NCBI GenBank assembly: GCA_963714205.1
Contig: CAVQNQ010000002.1
Span: 1-64,000, forward strand
From: CAVQNQ01 sp963714205
Lineage (GTDB): Bacteria > Acidobacteriota > Terriglobia > Bryobacterales > Bryobacteraceae
Direction: 5' to 3'
Length of the DNA: 64,000 bases
A program made the position numbers and the translations under genes. The stretch's first letter is position 1, and each line of letters starts with the position of its first letter. The notes under the pieces were generated by a model, which did not search any database, was not told the origin of the DNA, and saw only the letters and a list, made by a program, of their open reading frames with translations. This document shows positions 16,903 through 25,734 of the stretch, in pieces.

Positions 16903-18360
16903 CGGCCCATCGTTCCATTTCGCTGCGGCTGACGATCTGGTTCTCATCCGTCTTCTTCGCGGGACTGGTTCTTTTCGGCGCGGTGATGTGGTACGACCTC
17001 GAAAACACTCTGCTGACGGGACGTTCCCGGACCTTGGAGAGGCGCGCCGAGCGCTTGAGCGAGTTGTTGCGCAGCACCGAAGGAGATCCGCTGGAACAGC
17101 GCGCCAAGAAGTTTCAGGCGTTCGCCGACGCCACCGGAGGGGGGCTGGTCGAGGTGTTCCAGACAAATGGGACGCGCGCGCTTCCGTCTCCGACTCCGGC
17201 CGCCCAGGGCTTCACTTGGCCTAAGACCGGGGCGCCCGATCGCGACCGGTTCAGCGAAGTAACTCTTGGAGGCCAGCCATATTGGGTTTTGGCGCGTCCC
17301 TTTTCTTCGGATGCGCAGCGCCTGGTTCTGATGCGCCGCCGCTCCGTTGGAGGGCAACCGTGCCGTGTTGCGCGCCTTTTCGGCCGGTTTGCTGTGGGCC
17401 ATCCCGGCTCTGATGGCCCTCTCGGCGCTGGGCGGATACGTACTCAGCCGAAGAGCGCTCAAACCGGTGGACCAGATCACCGCGGCCACCCGCTCGATCA
17501 GTGTCTCGAATCTGCCTGGAAGGCTGCCTGTTCCGGAAACGCGAGACGAATTGCAGCGGCTCTCCGAAACCTGCAACGAGATGCTGGCGCGCCTGGAATC
17601 GGCGGTGAACGAGATCAAACGATTCACGGCGGACGCTTCGCATGAGCTTCGCAATCCCGTGTCGTTCGTGCGGACCACCGCGGAGTTGGCGCTGCGTAAC
17701 CCGCAGATGGATGCGGCCAGCCGGCGGGCGTTCGAAGAGATCGTCGCGGAGTGCGGGAAGGCCAGCCGCCTGCTGAAAGACATGCTGACGCTGGCGCGCG
17801 CCGATGCAGGCAACTCGCGTTTGGCCTTCGAGCCGGTCGACCTGGTTGAGGTTGTTAAGGCAGGTTGCCAAAAGGCTCGTTTGCTCGCCGATGCGCACGG
17901 GCACACGCTCACGATCTCGGTCGAGGACGGTTGCCAAGCGACCGTCTGGGGCGATTACTCCGGTCTTCACCGATTATTGTGGATCCTGCTGGACAATGCC
18001 GTGAAGTACACGCGGGCTCCCGGCGCCATAAAGGTCGGGCTGGCTGCAGCGAGGGAGCAGGTAGCGGTCACGGTCGAGGACAATGGCATTGGAATTTCGG
18101 AAGCCGACTTGCCATTCATCTTCGGGCGCTTCTATCGCGCGGACCCGTCCAGGAGTCAGGTGGAAGGGTCCGGCCTGGGTCTGGCGATCGCGAAGTGGAT
18201 CGCCGACGTTCATCACGCCATTCTCTCGGCCGAAAGCGCGGAGGAGCGGGGATCTGTTTTCCGGATTGTGTTTCCACTGTTGGGCGCCAGTATACCTCTG
18301 TCGGAAACGGCCGGTCGGGAAAGATCCGATGGCGCCATCCACCTCCATCCGGTGGGGTAG
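16899..18360 (+). pseudogene. Sensor histidine kinase, frameshifted
   Basis: Two ORFs together make one normal kinase of about 480 residues. The first (from the TTG at 16899) holds a membrane helix, a periplasmic domain and the phrase ending VLMRRR near 17342. The second, in the +1 frame from about 17347, continues with LEGNRAVLRAFSAGLLW, the second membrane helix, HAMP, the H-box (ADASHELRNPVS), N-box (LLDNAVKY) and G-boxes (DNGIGI, GSGLGLAIAKW). The frame changes within the repetitive stretch 17334-17346 and corresponds to one extra base. In the first frame the reading continues as nonsense to 17645. Read as a recent frameshift or a sequencing error; the catalytic half has no membrane anchor of its own before the break. 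Confidence 0.8.
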
Positions 18361-18363
18361 CGC

Positions 18364-18369
18364 TACAAT
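18364..18369 (+). promoter_or_regulatory. -10 box (TACAAT) of the DUF885 gene
   Basis: TACAAT ends 7 nt before the ATG at 18377, placing the transcription start at the start codon (leaderless). No clear -35 is visible. It lies just past the kinase stop codon. Confidence 0.45.
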
Positions 18370-18376
18370 TGCAGCG

Positions 18377-20134
18377 ATGGCGAAAGCTGCTGCTGTAGTC
18401 GTTCTGCTCCTGATGGCCGCCGGATGCGGCCGCAACTCCCCGGAGGAGTTCGCGCGGCTCTCGGATGAATTCGTTTACACCTCGCTTTCCTTCACGCCTT
18501 CCGTCGCGACGGGCGCGGGCTTGCACCAGTATCGGAACCGCAAGCTGGACGACCTGCTCGATGACATGAGCCCCGCCGCGCTGGACGGGCAGCGCCGCTT
18601 CTACGAGGCCTTTCGAACGCGCCTGGGCAAACTCGACGCGCAGCGTTTGAGCGCCGAGGACCGCGCCGATCTCGGCATCATCCAGGACCAGATCGCGCTT
18701 TCGCTCGTCGAGCTCAACGATATTCAAAACTATCAGCACAATCCCACGGTCTACGTGGAAGCGCTGGGCAACGCGCTATTTTCGCCCTACGTTCTGGAAT
18801 ATGCGGATAAGACCACCCGTGTGCGCAGCATCATCGCGCGTCTGGAGAAGACTCCGCTGTTCCTCGACCAAGCCTCCGTCAACCTGCTTACCGCGCCGCG
18901 AATCTGGACGGGCGTGGCCGTGGAGGAGAACCAGGGAAATATCGATTTGGTGGATAAGACCATCCGCGGCGCCGTGCCGGCGGAGTTGCGCGAAGCTTAT
19001 GAAAAAGCCGCCGCGCCGGCGCTGGCGGCCATGCACAAGTTCCAGGACTACCTCAAGACGAGCCTTTCGGGACGCGACCAGGCCGATTGGCGGCTAGGCC
19101 GCGATCTCTACGCGCGTAAGTTTCGCTATACCCTCGAAAGCGGCATGGAGCCCGATTCCGTGCTGGCCAACGCCACCGCGGACCTGGGCCGTGTGCGGGC
19201 GCGCATGCTGGAACTGGCGCTGCCTCTGCATCGAAAAATGTTCGGCGGGCACGGCGAGCACACCAACCTCACGGGCGATGATCGCATCAACCGGGTGGTG
19301 GGCGAGGTGCTGGGGCGCATCGCGGAGCGGCATTCCACGCGCGATTCTTACATGGACGACGCACGCCAGGACCTGGCCGAGGCGCGCGCCTTCGTGGAAC
19401 AGAAGCACCTGCTGACGCTGCCGCCGCGATCCAACCTCCAAGTGATCCCCACGCCGGAATTCATGCGCGGCATCTACTCGGTGGGCGGTTTCAACGCGGC
19501 TCCTCCGCTTGAGCCGCAACTGGGCGCCTTCTACTGGGTGACGCCGATTCCCGCAAGCTGGCCGGCGGAGCGCGCCGAATCGAAGCTCCGCGAATACAAC
19601 TTCTACAAGCTCAAACTGCTGACCATCCACGAGGCCATGCCGGGCCATTATGTGCAAATGGAAATAGGTAACGACGTTCAGCCGCGCAGCCGGCGCGTGC
19701 TGCGCTCGGTCTTCGGCAACAACCCGTATATCGAAGGCTGGGCCGAGTTCGGCACCCAGATGATGCTCGATGAGGGCTTCCTGGACCATTCGCCCGAGAT
19801 GGCGCTGACCTTCGCCAAAGAGGAGCTGCGCGTGATCGCCAACGCCATCCTGGATGTGCGCTTGCAGACGCTCAACATGACGGACCAGGAGGCGCTCGAC
19901 CTGATGGAGAACCAGACCTTCCAGGAGAAGGAGGAGGCCGTCGAAAAGCTCCAGCGGGCCAAGCTCTCCTCCTGCCAGTTGCCGGATTATTTCGCGGGCT
20001 GGCGGGGCTGGCAGCGCGTGCGCGACGAGTACCGGCAGGCGCGGGGCGCCGCATACAACCTGGCCGCGTTCAACGACCGCGCCTTGAAGGAAGGAGCCGT
20101 ACCGCTGCCGGGGCTGGGCCAGTTGCTGAAGTGA
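18377..20134 (+). CDS. DUF885 family lipoprotein, putative zinc peptidase
   Basis: 585 residues. The signal peptide ends in the lipobox MAAGC (Cys about 17), so the protein is probably lipid-anchored. DUF885 proteins are gluzincin-like carboxypeptidase relatives; the metal motif HEAMPGH is followed about 40 residues on by EGWAEFG, supplying the third ligand. The length is typical of the family. The ORF is open much further upstream inside the kinase gene, but this ATG gives the signal peptide and is preceded by a -10 box at leaderless spacing. Substrate unknown. It precedes lepB in the same direction. Confidence 0.85.
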   Translation: MAKAAAVVVLLLMAAGCGRNSPEEFARLSDEFVYTSLSFTPSVATGAGLHQYRNRKLDDLLDDMSPAALDGQRRFYEAFRTRLGKLDAQRLSAEDRADLGIIQDQIALSLVELNDIQNYQHNPTVYVEALGNALFSPYVLEYADKTTRVRSIIARLEKTPLFLDQASVNLLTAPRIWTGVAVEENQGNIDLVDKTIRGAVPAELREAYEKAAAPALAAMHKFQDYLKTSLSGRDQADWRLGRDLYARKFRYTLESGMEPDSVLANATADLGRVRARMLELALPLHRKMFGGHGEHTNLTGDDRINRVVGEVLGRIAERHSTRDSYMDDARQDLAEARAFVEQKHLLTLPPRSNLQVIPTPEFMRGIYSVGGFNAAPPLEPQLGAFYWVTPIPASWPAERAESKLREYNFYKLKLLTIHEAMPGHYVQMEIGNDVQPRSRRVLRSVFGNNPYIEGWAEFGTQMMLDEGFLDHSPEMALTFAKEELRVIANAILDVRLQTLNMTDQEALDLMENQTFQEKEEAVEKLQRAKLSSCQLPDYFAGWRGWQRVRDEYRQARGAAYNLAAFNDRALKEGAVPLPGLGQLLK

Positions 20135-20165
20135 GCCGGGCAACCGAAAGGTGCGCTGGACCGTC

Positions 20166-20171
20166 TATAAT
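20166..20171 (+). promoter_or_regulatory. -10 box (TATAAT) upstream of lepB
   Basis: A perfect TATAAT lies 18 nt before the lepB ATG, giving a leader of about 10-12 nt. The -35 is poor. An in-frame codon upstream at 20151 would precede this promoter, which supports the ATG at 20190 as the start. Confidence 0.4.
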
Positions 20172-20189
20172 GACATAACAGAACCAGGG

Positions 20190-20792
20190 ATGCAGGAGAA
20201 CCAGGCAGACCAAACCCCCGAATCCGTGTCGCCGTCCCCCGCGCCGGCTCCGGAAACCCAGAGCGATCGCGCCAAGTTGTGGAGCGCATTCGCCTGGGTG
20301 CGCGATCTGGTGTTCTCGGTCCTGATCGCGGTGGTTCTGATCGTCTTCATCTATCAGCCGGTGAAGGTAGAAGGCACCAGCATGATGCCGGGGCTGAGCG
20401 ACCAGGAGCGGATCTTCATCAACAAGTTCACCTACCGTTTCGGGCTCAGCAATATCGAGCGGGGCGATACGGTGGTTTTCTGGTGGCCGCTCGATCCCGC
20501 CAAATCCTATATCAAGCGCGTGATTGGGCTACCCGGCGACCGCGTGCGCATCGATCGCGGCCAGGTGTACGTGAACGACCGCGCACTGGCGGAGGATTAC
20601 GTCCCGCCGGAATACCGCGACGAATCCTCGATGGAAGAGCTGACCGTGAAGCCGGACCAGTATTTCGTGCTGGGAGACCACCGCAGTTCCTCGAGCGACA
20701 GCCGCTCCTGGGGATGCGTCCCGCGCCCGAAGATTTACGGAAAGGCCGTGTTTGTCTATTGGCCGCTGGATAAGCTGGGGCGGCTGCGGTAA
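20190..20792 (+). CDS. lepB: Signal peptidase I
   Basis: About 200 residues. A cytoplasmic Pro-rich N-terminus (about 1-30) and a single membrane helix (about 40-55) precede the S26 peptidase fold. The catalytic Ser is near residue 64 in EGTSMMPGL and the catalytic Lys near residue 109 in SYIKRVIGLPGD. Boxes D/E follow (VLGDHRSSSSDSRSWG). It removes signal peptides from exported proteins on the outer face of the inner membrane. The single helix and short length resemble Gram-positive-like or short Gram-negative forms. The ATG at 20190 was chosen over an upstream in-frame codon at 20151. Confidence 0.94.
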   Translation: MQENQADQTPESVSPSPAPAPETQSDRAKLWSAFAWVRDLVFSVLIAVVLIVFIYQPVKVEGTSMMPGLSDQERIFINKFTYRFGLSNIERGDTVVFWWPLDPAKSYIKRVIGLPGDRVRIDRGQVYVNDRALAEDYVPPEYRDESSMEELTVKPDQYFVLGDHRSSSSDSRSWGCVPRPKIYGKAVFVYWPLDKLGRLR

Positions 20793-20887
20793 CGTGGCTT
20801 TTCATAGTCCAAATTCCGGATTGCCCCAAACCCACACGGGCTGGTAGACTTGAGGCTTCGGCTTTTCCAGTTCGCGGGGTCGCTCGT

Positions 20888-21589
20888 TTGAAGCTTCATA
20901 TTCTGCCGGTGTTCGCGATGGTGTGTGCCGGGGTGTTGGCGGAGCCCACCGCCATGCCCCCGGAGGCTATTCTGGATCACTATTGCGCGGCCGAGGAAGG
21001 CCAGCAACAGCTCTTGCGCGGCGTCTCGATGGAAGTGGAGATCGAGGCTTCCCTCCCGAGCCTGAAGAAGGCCGGCAAGCTCCACGCCCTGCGCCGCATC
21101 TCGAAGCTGGGACGCATCACCTATCAGATCTTGGGGTTCGAAGGCGACAACACCATCAAGAAGGAAGTGATCGCCCGCTACCTTACCGCCGAAGCTGAAG
21201 CCCAGAAGGAACAGCCGGCATCCGTGGCGGTGACCCCCGCCAATTACAAATTCAAGTACCGCGGCCGCAGCCAGCTCGATGGGCGCAACGTCCACGTATT
21301 CCAGGTGACTCCGCGGCAGAAGCGCCAAGGCGTGTACAAGGGCGAACTGTGGATCGACGCCGAAACCTACCTCCGCGTGCGAGAATCAGGTTATCTGGTG
21401 AAGAATCCATCCGTTTTCCTGAAACGGGTCGCGTTTGTGCGGAGCTACGCCATCCGGGATGGAGTTTCCGTGCCCTTGCAGACCCAGAGCGTGGTGGACA
21501 CTCGTTTGGTCGGCAAGGCCGAGCTGATCATCGATTACACGAATTTCTCGGCGCCGGCCGCGGAACTGGGCGATTACGATAGTCAATGA
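20888..21589 (+). CDS. Secreted protein, LolA-like/lipoprotein-sorting fold, function unknown
   Basis: 233 residues from a TTG, with a short signal peptide (about 1-18). The repeated beta-strand pattern (YKFKYRGRSQLDGRNVHVFQVTP, GELWIDAETYLRVRESG) resembles outer-membrane lipoprotein-sorting (LolA/MucB-like) domains. These are common and poorly characterised in Acidobacteriota. It ends just before hpnJ in the same direction and may be in the same transcript. No catalytic motif is visible. The TTG start is tentative because no good Shine-Dalgarno precedes it. Confidence 0.6.
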   Translation: MKLHILPVFAMVCAGVLAEPTAMPPEAILDHYCAAEEGQQQLLRGVSMEVEIEASLPSLKKAGKLHALRRISKLGRITYQILGFEGDNTIKKEVIARYLTAEAEAQKEQPASVAVTPANYKFKYRGRSQLDGRNVHVFQVTPRQKRQGVYKGELWIDAETYLRVRESGYLVKNPSVFLKRVAFVRSYAIRDGVSVPLQTQSVVDTRLVGKAELIIDYTNFSAPAAELGDYDSQ

Positions 21590-21615
21590 GCGCGCCGCGC
21601 TCCGGCGGAGACCCC

Positions 21616-23079
21616 ATGAGAACACTGTTTCTAAATCCTCCTTCTTTTGAGAAGTTCGATGGCGGGGCCAGTTCGCGCTGGCCGGCTTCGCGTGAGATCG
21701 AGTCCTATTGGTATCCCGTGTGGCTGTGCTACCCGGCCGGTATGTTGCCGGACAGCAAGGTGGTGGACGCCCCGCCGCACAAGATCTCCATCGGCCAGGT
21801 TGTTAGTATGGCGGGGGATTTCGAGCTGCTGGTGCTCTACACCTCGACCCCCGGATTCAACGTGGACGTCCGCATGGCCGAGATGATGAAGGGCGCCAAC
21901 CCCAAGCTCCAGGTGGCCTTCGTCGGCCCTCCCGTCACCATCGAACCGGAGAAAACCCTGCGCGGCTCCAGGGCCATCGATTTCGTGGTGCGCCGCGAGT
22001 TCGATTACCAGATCGCCGATTACGCCCGCGGCAAACCGCTCGCCGAACTCCCGGGCGTGAGCTTCCGGAAGAACGGCGATATCATTCATAATCCGGAAGG
22101 CCCGGCCATCGAGAACCTCGACGCGCTGCCGTGGGTGACCCGGACTTATAGGCGGGATCTCGACATCACGCGCTATAATGTCCCGTTCCTGCTGAATCCC
22201 TACATTGCGCTCTACACCTCGCGCGGCTGCCCGGCCCTCTGCACTTTTTGCCTGTGGCCGCAGACCCACTCCGGCCATCGCTGGAGGCTGCGCTCGGCGG
22301 ACGATGTGGCTAACGAAGTGCGCTATGCCCTCGAAGAGTTCCCCCATGTGAAGGAGATTTTCTTCGACGACGATACCTTCAACTATCGCAAGGAGCGCAC
22401 CATCGAGCTGTGCCGGAAGCTGCAGCCACTGAGGTTCACCTGGTCATGCACTTCGCGCGTCACCACCGATTACGACACCCTGAAGGCCATGAAGGAGGCC
22501 GGCTGCCGCCTGCTCATCGTGGGTTACGAATCGGGCGACCCGCAGATTCTGAAGAACATCAAGAAGGGCGCCACCGTGGAGATGGCCCAGCGCTTCACCG
22601 CCAACTGCAAGAAGCTGGGACTCGCGGTGCACGGCGACTACATCATCGGATTGCCCGGCGAAACGCGCGAGAGCATCCTCCGCACCATCGATTTCGCCAA
22701 GCGCATGGATACCGAGACCATCCAGGTTTCGATAGCCCATCCTTACCCCGGAACCGAGTTCTTCGAATACGTGAAGAAGAACAACCTGATCACGATCGAT
22801 TCCATGACCGATGAGACCGGCCACCAGCTTCCCAACATCATCTATCCGGGCCTGGACCGAGGCGAGCTGGTAGAGTTCGTCGAGCGTTTTTACGGCGAAT
22901 ACTTCTTCCGCCCGCGCGTGATCTGGCGCATCGTGCGCAAGGCCCTGTTCGATTCCGCCGAGCGAAGGCGGCTGGTCAAGGAGGCCCGCGAATACCTGGC
23001 GCTGCGGTCCAAACGGAAGAAGTTTGTGGCCGAGCATAAGGCGGCTGCCAAGCCCGCACCGGCGCCCACCGGCGATTGA
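21616..23079 (+). CDS. hpnJ: Hopanoid-associated radical SAM protein HpnJ
   Basis: 487 residues. The N-terminus MRTLFLNPPSFEKFDGG is characteristic of HpnJ. A B12-binding-like Rossmann region (about 1-150) precedes the radical SAM domain with the cluster motif GCPALCTFC (C-x3-C-x2-C). In bacteriohopanepolyol synthesis HpnJ is needed for the cyclitol ether head group made from the glucosaminyl hopanoid. The start ATG follows a GGCGGAG ribosome-binding site; an in-frame ATG at 21586 overlaps the previous gene. It heads a run with two EamA proteins and hpnI. HpnK and HpnH are not in the window. Confidence 0.88.
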   Translation: MRTLFLNPPSFEKFDGGASSRWPASREIESYWYPVWLCYPAGMLPDSKVVDAPPHKISIGQVVSMAGDFELLVLYTSTPGFNVDVRMAEMMKGANPKLQVAFVGPPVTIEPEKTLRGSRAIDFVVRREFDYQIADYARGKPLAELPGVSFRKNGDIIHNPEGPAIENLDALPWVTRTYRRDLDITRYNVPFLLNPYIALYTSRGCPALCTFCLWPQTHSGHRWRLRSADDVANEVRYALEEFPHVKEIFFDDDTFNYRKERTIELCRKLQPLRFTWSCTSRVTTDYDTLKAMKEAGCRLLIVGYESGDPQILKNIKKGATVEMAQRFTANCKKLGLAVHGDYIIGLPGETRESILRTIDFAKRMDTETIQVSIAHPYPGTEFFEYVKKNNLITIDSMTDETGHQLPNIIYPGLDRGELVEFVERFYGEYFFRPRVIWRIVRKALFDSAERRRLVKEAREYLALRSKRKKFVAEHKAAAKPAPAPTGD

Positions 23080-23108
23080 CCCCGGCAGGCATTCGGAATG
23101 GTCTGAAG

Positions 23109-24932
23109 ATGCAGACCGTGGAGGCCAGGGAGCCGCGGGAGAACTCGGAAGTCGTCAGCGCTTTCTTGCCCGGCGATATTCCAGGCCAGGTTTACGAACA
23201 GTTCTTGGAGGACAAGCCGGAAATCAAGAAAGCCAGCGGAGTGTACTACACGCCGGCATACGTGGTCGATTATATCGTTGGGCGCACCGTGGGCAGGCTG
23301 CTGAAGAGCCGAACCGTGAGCGATGCGGCCAGCCTGAAGATTCTCGATCCCGCATGTGGCTCCGGTTGCTTCCTGCTGGGCGCATATCGATACCTGCTCG
23401 ACTGGCACCTGCAACAGTATGAAAAAGATGGCTGCGAAAAACATCGAAAGGTGCTCTATCAGGGTCGTACCGGCGAATGGCGGCTGACCCCGCCGGAACG
23501 GCGGAGGATCCTGCTCAACAACATTTTCGGCGTCGATATCGACTCGCGAGCCGTCGAGGTGGCCAAGCTCTCACTACTCCTCCAAGCTCTCGAGCGCGAG
23601 ACCGGCGAGAAGGCGCTGCCGGAGCTCGGCGGCAACATCAAGTGCGGCAACTCCCTTATTGGCCCCGATTTTCACGATAACCGGCAGGTGAGTTTCTTGA
23701 GCGAGGAAGAGCGCTGCCGAATCAAGGCCTTTGATTGGCAGCAGGAGTTCCCGGAGATCATGAAGCGCGGCGGATTTGACGCCGTAATCGGCAATCCGCC
23801 GTACATCTTTACGCGCGAGCAGATGACGGAGGCCGAACGGCAGTACTTCTCCGCCAAATATGAGGCCTCTTGGGAAAAGCACAACACTTTCATGCTCTTC
23901 ATGGAACTCATGCTGCGGTTGCACAATAGCAACGCATACGGCGGCTTCATTGTTCCAAATTCCTGGCTGACTATTGAGAGCGCCCATCTCCTCCGCGGGC
24001 TCATGATCCCCCATCTTGAGCTGATAGCCGATCTGAATTACACCGTATTTAACGGGGTCTCGATGGAGCCCAGCATCTTCGTAGTCTCGGGCAGCGAATC
24101 GCAGCTCCCGGTAATGGCCGTCCGAGCGGATTCTCAAGACAGCCTGGCTAACTCGCAGCCGTATCCCGCCGATAGGACGAGGTGGTCTGCTCCACTGCGG
24201 CGTATTACGTTCTCGCGCGCCGCCGATTCCATTGCTGTTATCGACAAGGTTCTGGCTAACTCGAAGACCATTGGCTCGCTCTTCGACGTGCGCTGCGGAC
24301 TTCAGGCCTATGAAGAAGGCAAAGGCACGCCCCGCCAGACATCCGAAGATGTCGCCGGGCACGTCTTTGATCGCGAAGAGCGTGTGAACCGGCACAGCTA
24401 TCGATACCTTCACGGTAGAGATGTGGGTCGGTATGAGCTGGACTGGTCGAAGATGTGGTTACAGTATGGTCCGTGGCTCTCGCAGCCGCGCGAGCTCGAG
24501 ATCTTCGAAAGACCGCGCGTACTCTTGCGCGAGATTACATCGAACGGTCCCCGCTGCCTGGAGGCGACATATGTGTCAGAGACTTACCTCAACAATAAGA
24601 GCGTTCTGAATATTCTTCATCCTGGAGACGATCTCGAAGAGTTGAAGTGTTTATTGGGCGTATTGAATAGCAGGTTAATGTCCGTGTTCTATAAGCAAAG
24701 AGCGGTCAAGAGCGAGCGGCGAATCTTCCCAAAGGTAGTCATCAAAAATCTCCGGGAGTTTCCATACCCGATCATAAGCGATGCGGCCAGGCGGAGGAGA
24801 CTAAGTGAACTGGTCAAGCAAATGCTGCAACGGCAAGCCGACGCCCTTGAGAAGGAGATTGACCGGGCGGTGTGCGAGATGTATGGCATGGCGGAGGACG
24901 AGATTAGCTGCATTCTGAGGTGCTCCGAGTGA
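23109..24932 (+). CDS. N6-adenine DNA methyltransferase with TaqI-like specificity domain, N-terminally truncated type IIG
   Basis: 607 residues (or 618 from a TTG at 23076 that overlaps the hpnJ stop). It opens with VYEQFLED and SGVYYTPAYVVDYIV, which in type IIG/Eco57I-like enzymes lies several hundred residues in. Motif I (ILDPACGSG, about residue 80) and motif IV (NPPYIF, about 229) are intact. The C-terminal part (about 390-600) resembles the TaqI-C target recognition domain. No nuclease domain precedes it. It should methylate adenine at a specific site but not cut. It splits the hopanoid genes, and its 3' part is more AT-rich than the flanks, suggesting transfer. Coupled by overlap to the EamA gene. 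Confidence 0.8.
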   Translation: MQTVEAREPRENSEVVSAFLPGDIPGQVYEQFLEDKPEIKKASGVYYTPAYVVDYIVGRTVGRLLKSRTVSDAASLKILDPACGSGCFLLGAYRYLLDWHLQQYEKDGCEKHRKVLYQGRTGEWRLTPPERRRILLNNIFGVDIDSRAVEVAKLSLLLQALERETGEKALPELGGNIKCGNSLIGPDFHDNRQVSFLSEEERCRIKAFDWQQEFPEIMKRGGFDAVIGNPPYIFTREQMTEAERQYFSAKYEASWEKHNTFMLFMELMLRLHNSNAYGGFIVPNSWLTIESAHLLRGLMIPHLELIADLNYTVFNGVSMEPSIFVVSGSESQLPVMAVRADSQDSLANSQPYPADRTRWSAPLRRITFSRAADSIAVIDKVLANSKTIGSLFDVRCGLQAYEEGKGTPRQTSEDVAGHVFDREERVNRHSYRYLHGRDVGRYELDWSKMWLQYGPWLSQPRELEIFERPRVLLREITSNGPRCLEATYVSETYLNNKSVLNILHPGDDLEELKCLLGVLNSRLMSVFYKQRAVKSERRIFPKVVIKNLREFPYPIISDAARRRRLSELVKQMLQRQADALEKEIDRAVCEMYGMAEDEISCILRCSE

Positions 24933-25375
24933 AGGCAGCATATCAAGCTCATCAGCGAGCGGAATCCGCTCGGCTCCGGCTCAAGACCTGTCTCGTTGCC
25001 GTGTTCGTGATCCTCAGCAATGTAGTGGGCAATTACTTTCTGAAACGCGGTATGACCGGCGATCTGGTATCGCCGCTCGATTATATCGCCGTGCTCTTCC
25101 GGCCCTGGGTGGCCGGAGGCGTCCTGCTGCTGATCCTGTGGATGCTCTCGCGCATGGCTCTGCTAAGCTGGGCGGACCTGAGCTACGTGCTGCCCGTAAC
25201 GGCCATCGGCTACGTGCTGGTGGCGCTCGAAGGGGTCTGGTTCCTCGGCGAACGCATTACCACCAGACGCTGGGCCGGTATTGCGCTGATCGTAGCCGGA
25301 GTGGCGCTGGTGGGCGGCGCCACCGAACCGCAGACCGTGCCGCGGCCTTCGCGGCCGAAGGGGAGCCGGGCATGA
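24920..25375 (+). CDS. Small EamA/SMR-like membrane protein (first of a pair)
   Basis: About 151 residues from a GTG overlapping the methyltransferase end (a second GTG at 24929 is equally possible). Four membrane helices start at LRLKTCLVAVFVILSNVVGNYFLK. The C-terminal half has the EamA phrase LGERITTRRWAGIALIVAGV. A four-helix half-size EamA protein must dimerise. It is followed, with ATGA overlap, by a second such gene, which recalls ArnE/ArnF, the pair that flips lipid-linked aminoarabinose. Between hpnJ and hpnI, a role in moving a hopanoid or its sugar donor is an attractive inference. Confidence 0.75.
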   Translation: MLRVKAAYQAHQRAESARLRLKTCLVAVFVILSNVVGNYFLKRGMTGDLVSPLDYIAVLFRPWVAGGVLLLILWMLSRMALLSWADLSYVLPVTAIGYVLVALEGVWFLGERITTRRWAGIALIVAGVALVGGATEPQTVPRPSRPKGSRA

Positions 25376-25734
25376 AGTGGCTGCTCATCGGCATCTCCGT
25401 GGCGGCCACGGCCACCGGCGAAGTCTTGCAGGCTCTGGGAATGCGCCACCACGGAGAGATCCACGATTTCCGGCCCGGCGCCCTCGGCCGCGCCCTGGCG
25501 GTGCTGGCGCGCAACCGCTTCGTGATCGGCTCGGTGGCCGCCATGGCCATCTCGTTCTTTTCGTTTCTGAAACTGCTGACCATTGCCGATCTCAGTTTCG
25601 CCGTCCCAGCCACCGCCATCACCTACGTGCTGGAGACGCTGCTGGCCCGCTACGTCCTGAAGGAGCACGTCAACTGGCTGCGCTGGGCGGGCGCTTCCCT
25701 GGTGATCTGCGGCGTGATACTGGTATCGGTGTGA
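25372..25734 (+). CDS. Small EamA/SMR-like membrane protein (second of a pair)
   Basis: 120 residues, four helices. The start ATG overlaps the previous stop and gives MKWLLIGISVAATATGEVLQ. Helix 3 holds TIADLSFAVPATAITYVLE and helix 4 WLRWAGASLVICGVIL, matching the EamA/SMR pattern. Its stop overlaps the hpnI GTG by 4 nt. It presumably forms a heterodimer with the preceding protein. No transport substrate can be read from the sequence; placement immediately before a hopanoid glycosyltransferase is the only clue. Confidence 0.78.
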   Translation: MKWLLIGISVAATATGEVLQALGMRHHGEIHDFRPGALGRALAVLARNRFVIGSVAAMAISFFSFLKLLTIADLSFAVPATAITYVLETLLARYVLKEHVNWLRWAGASLVICGVILVSV

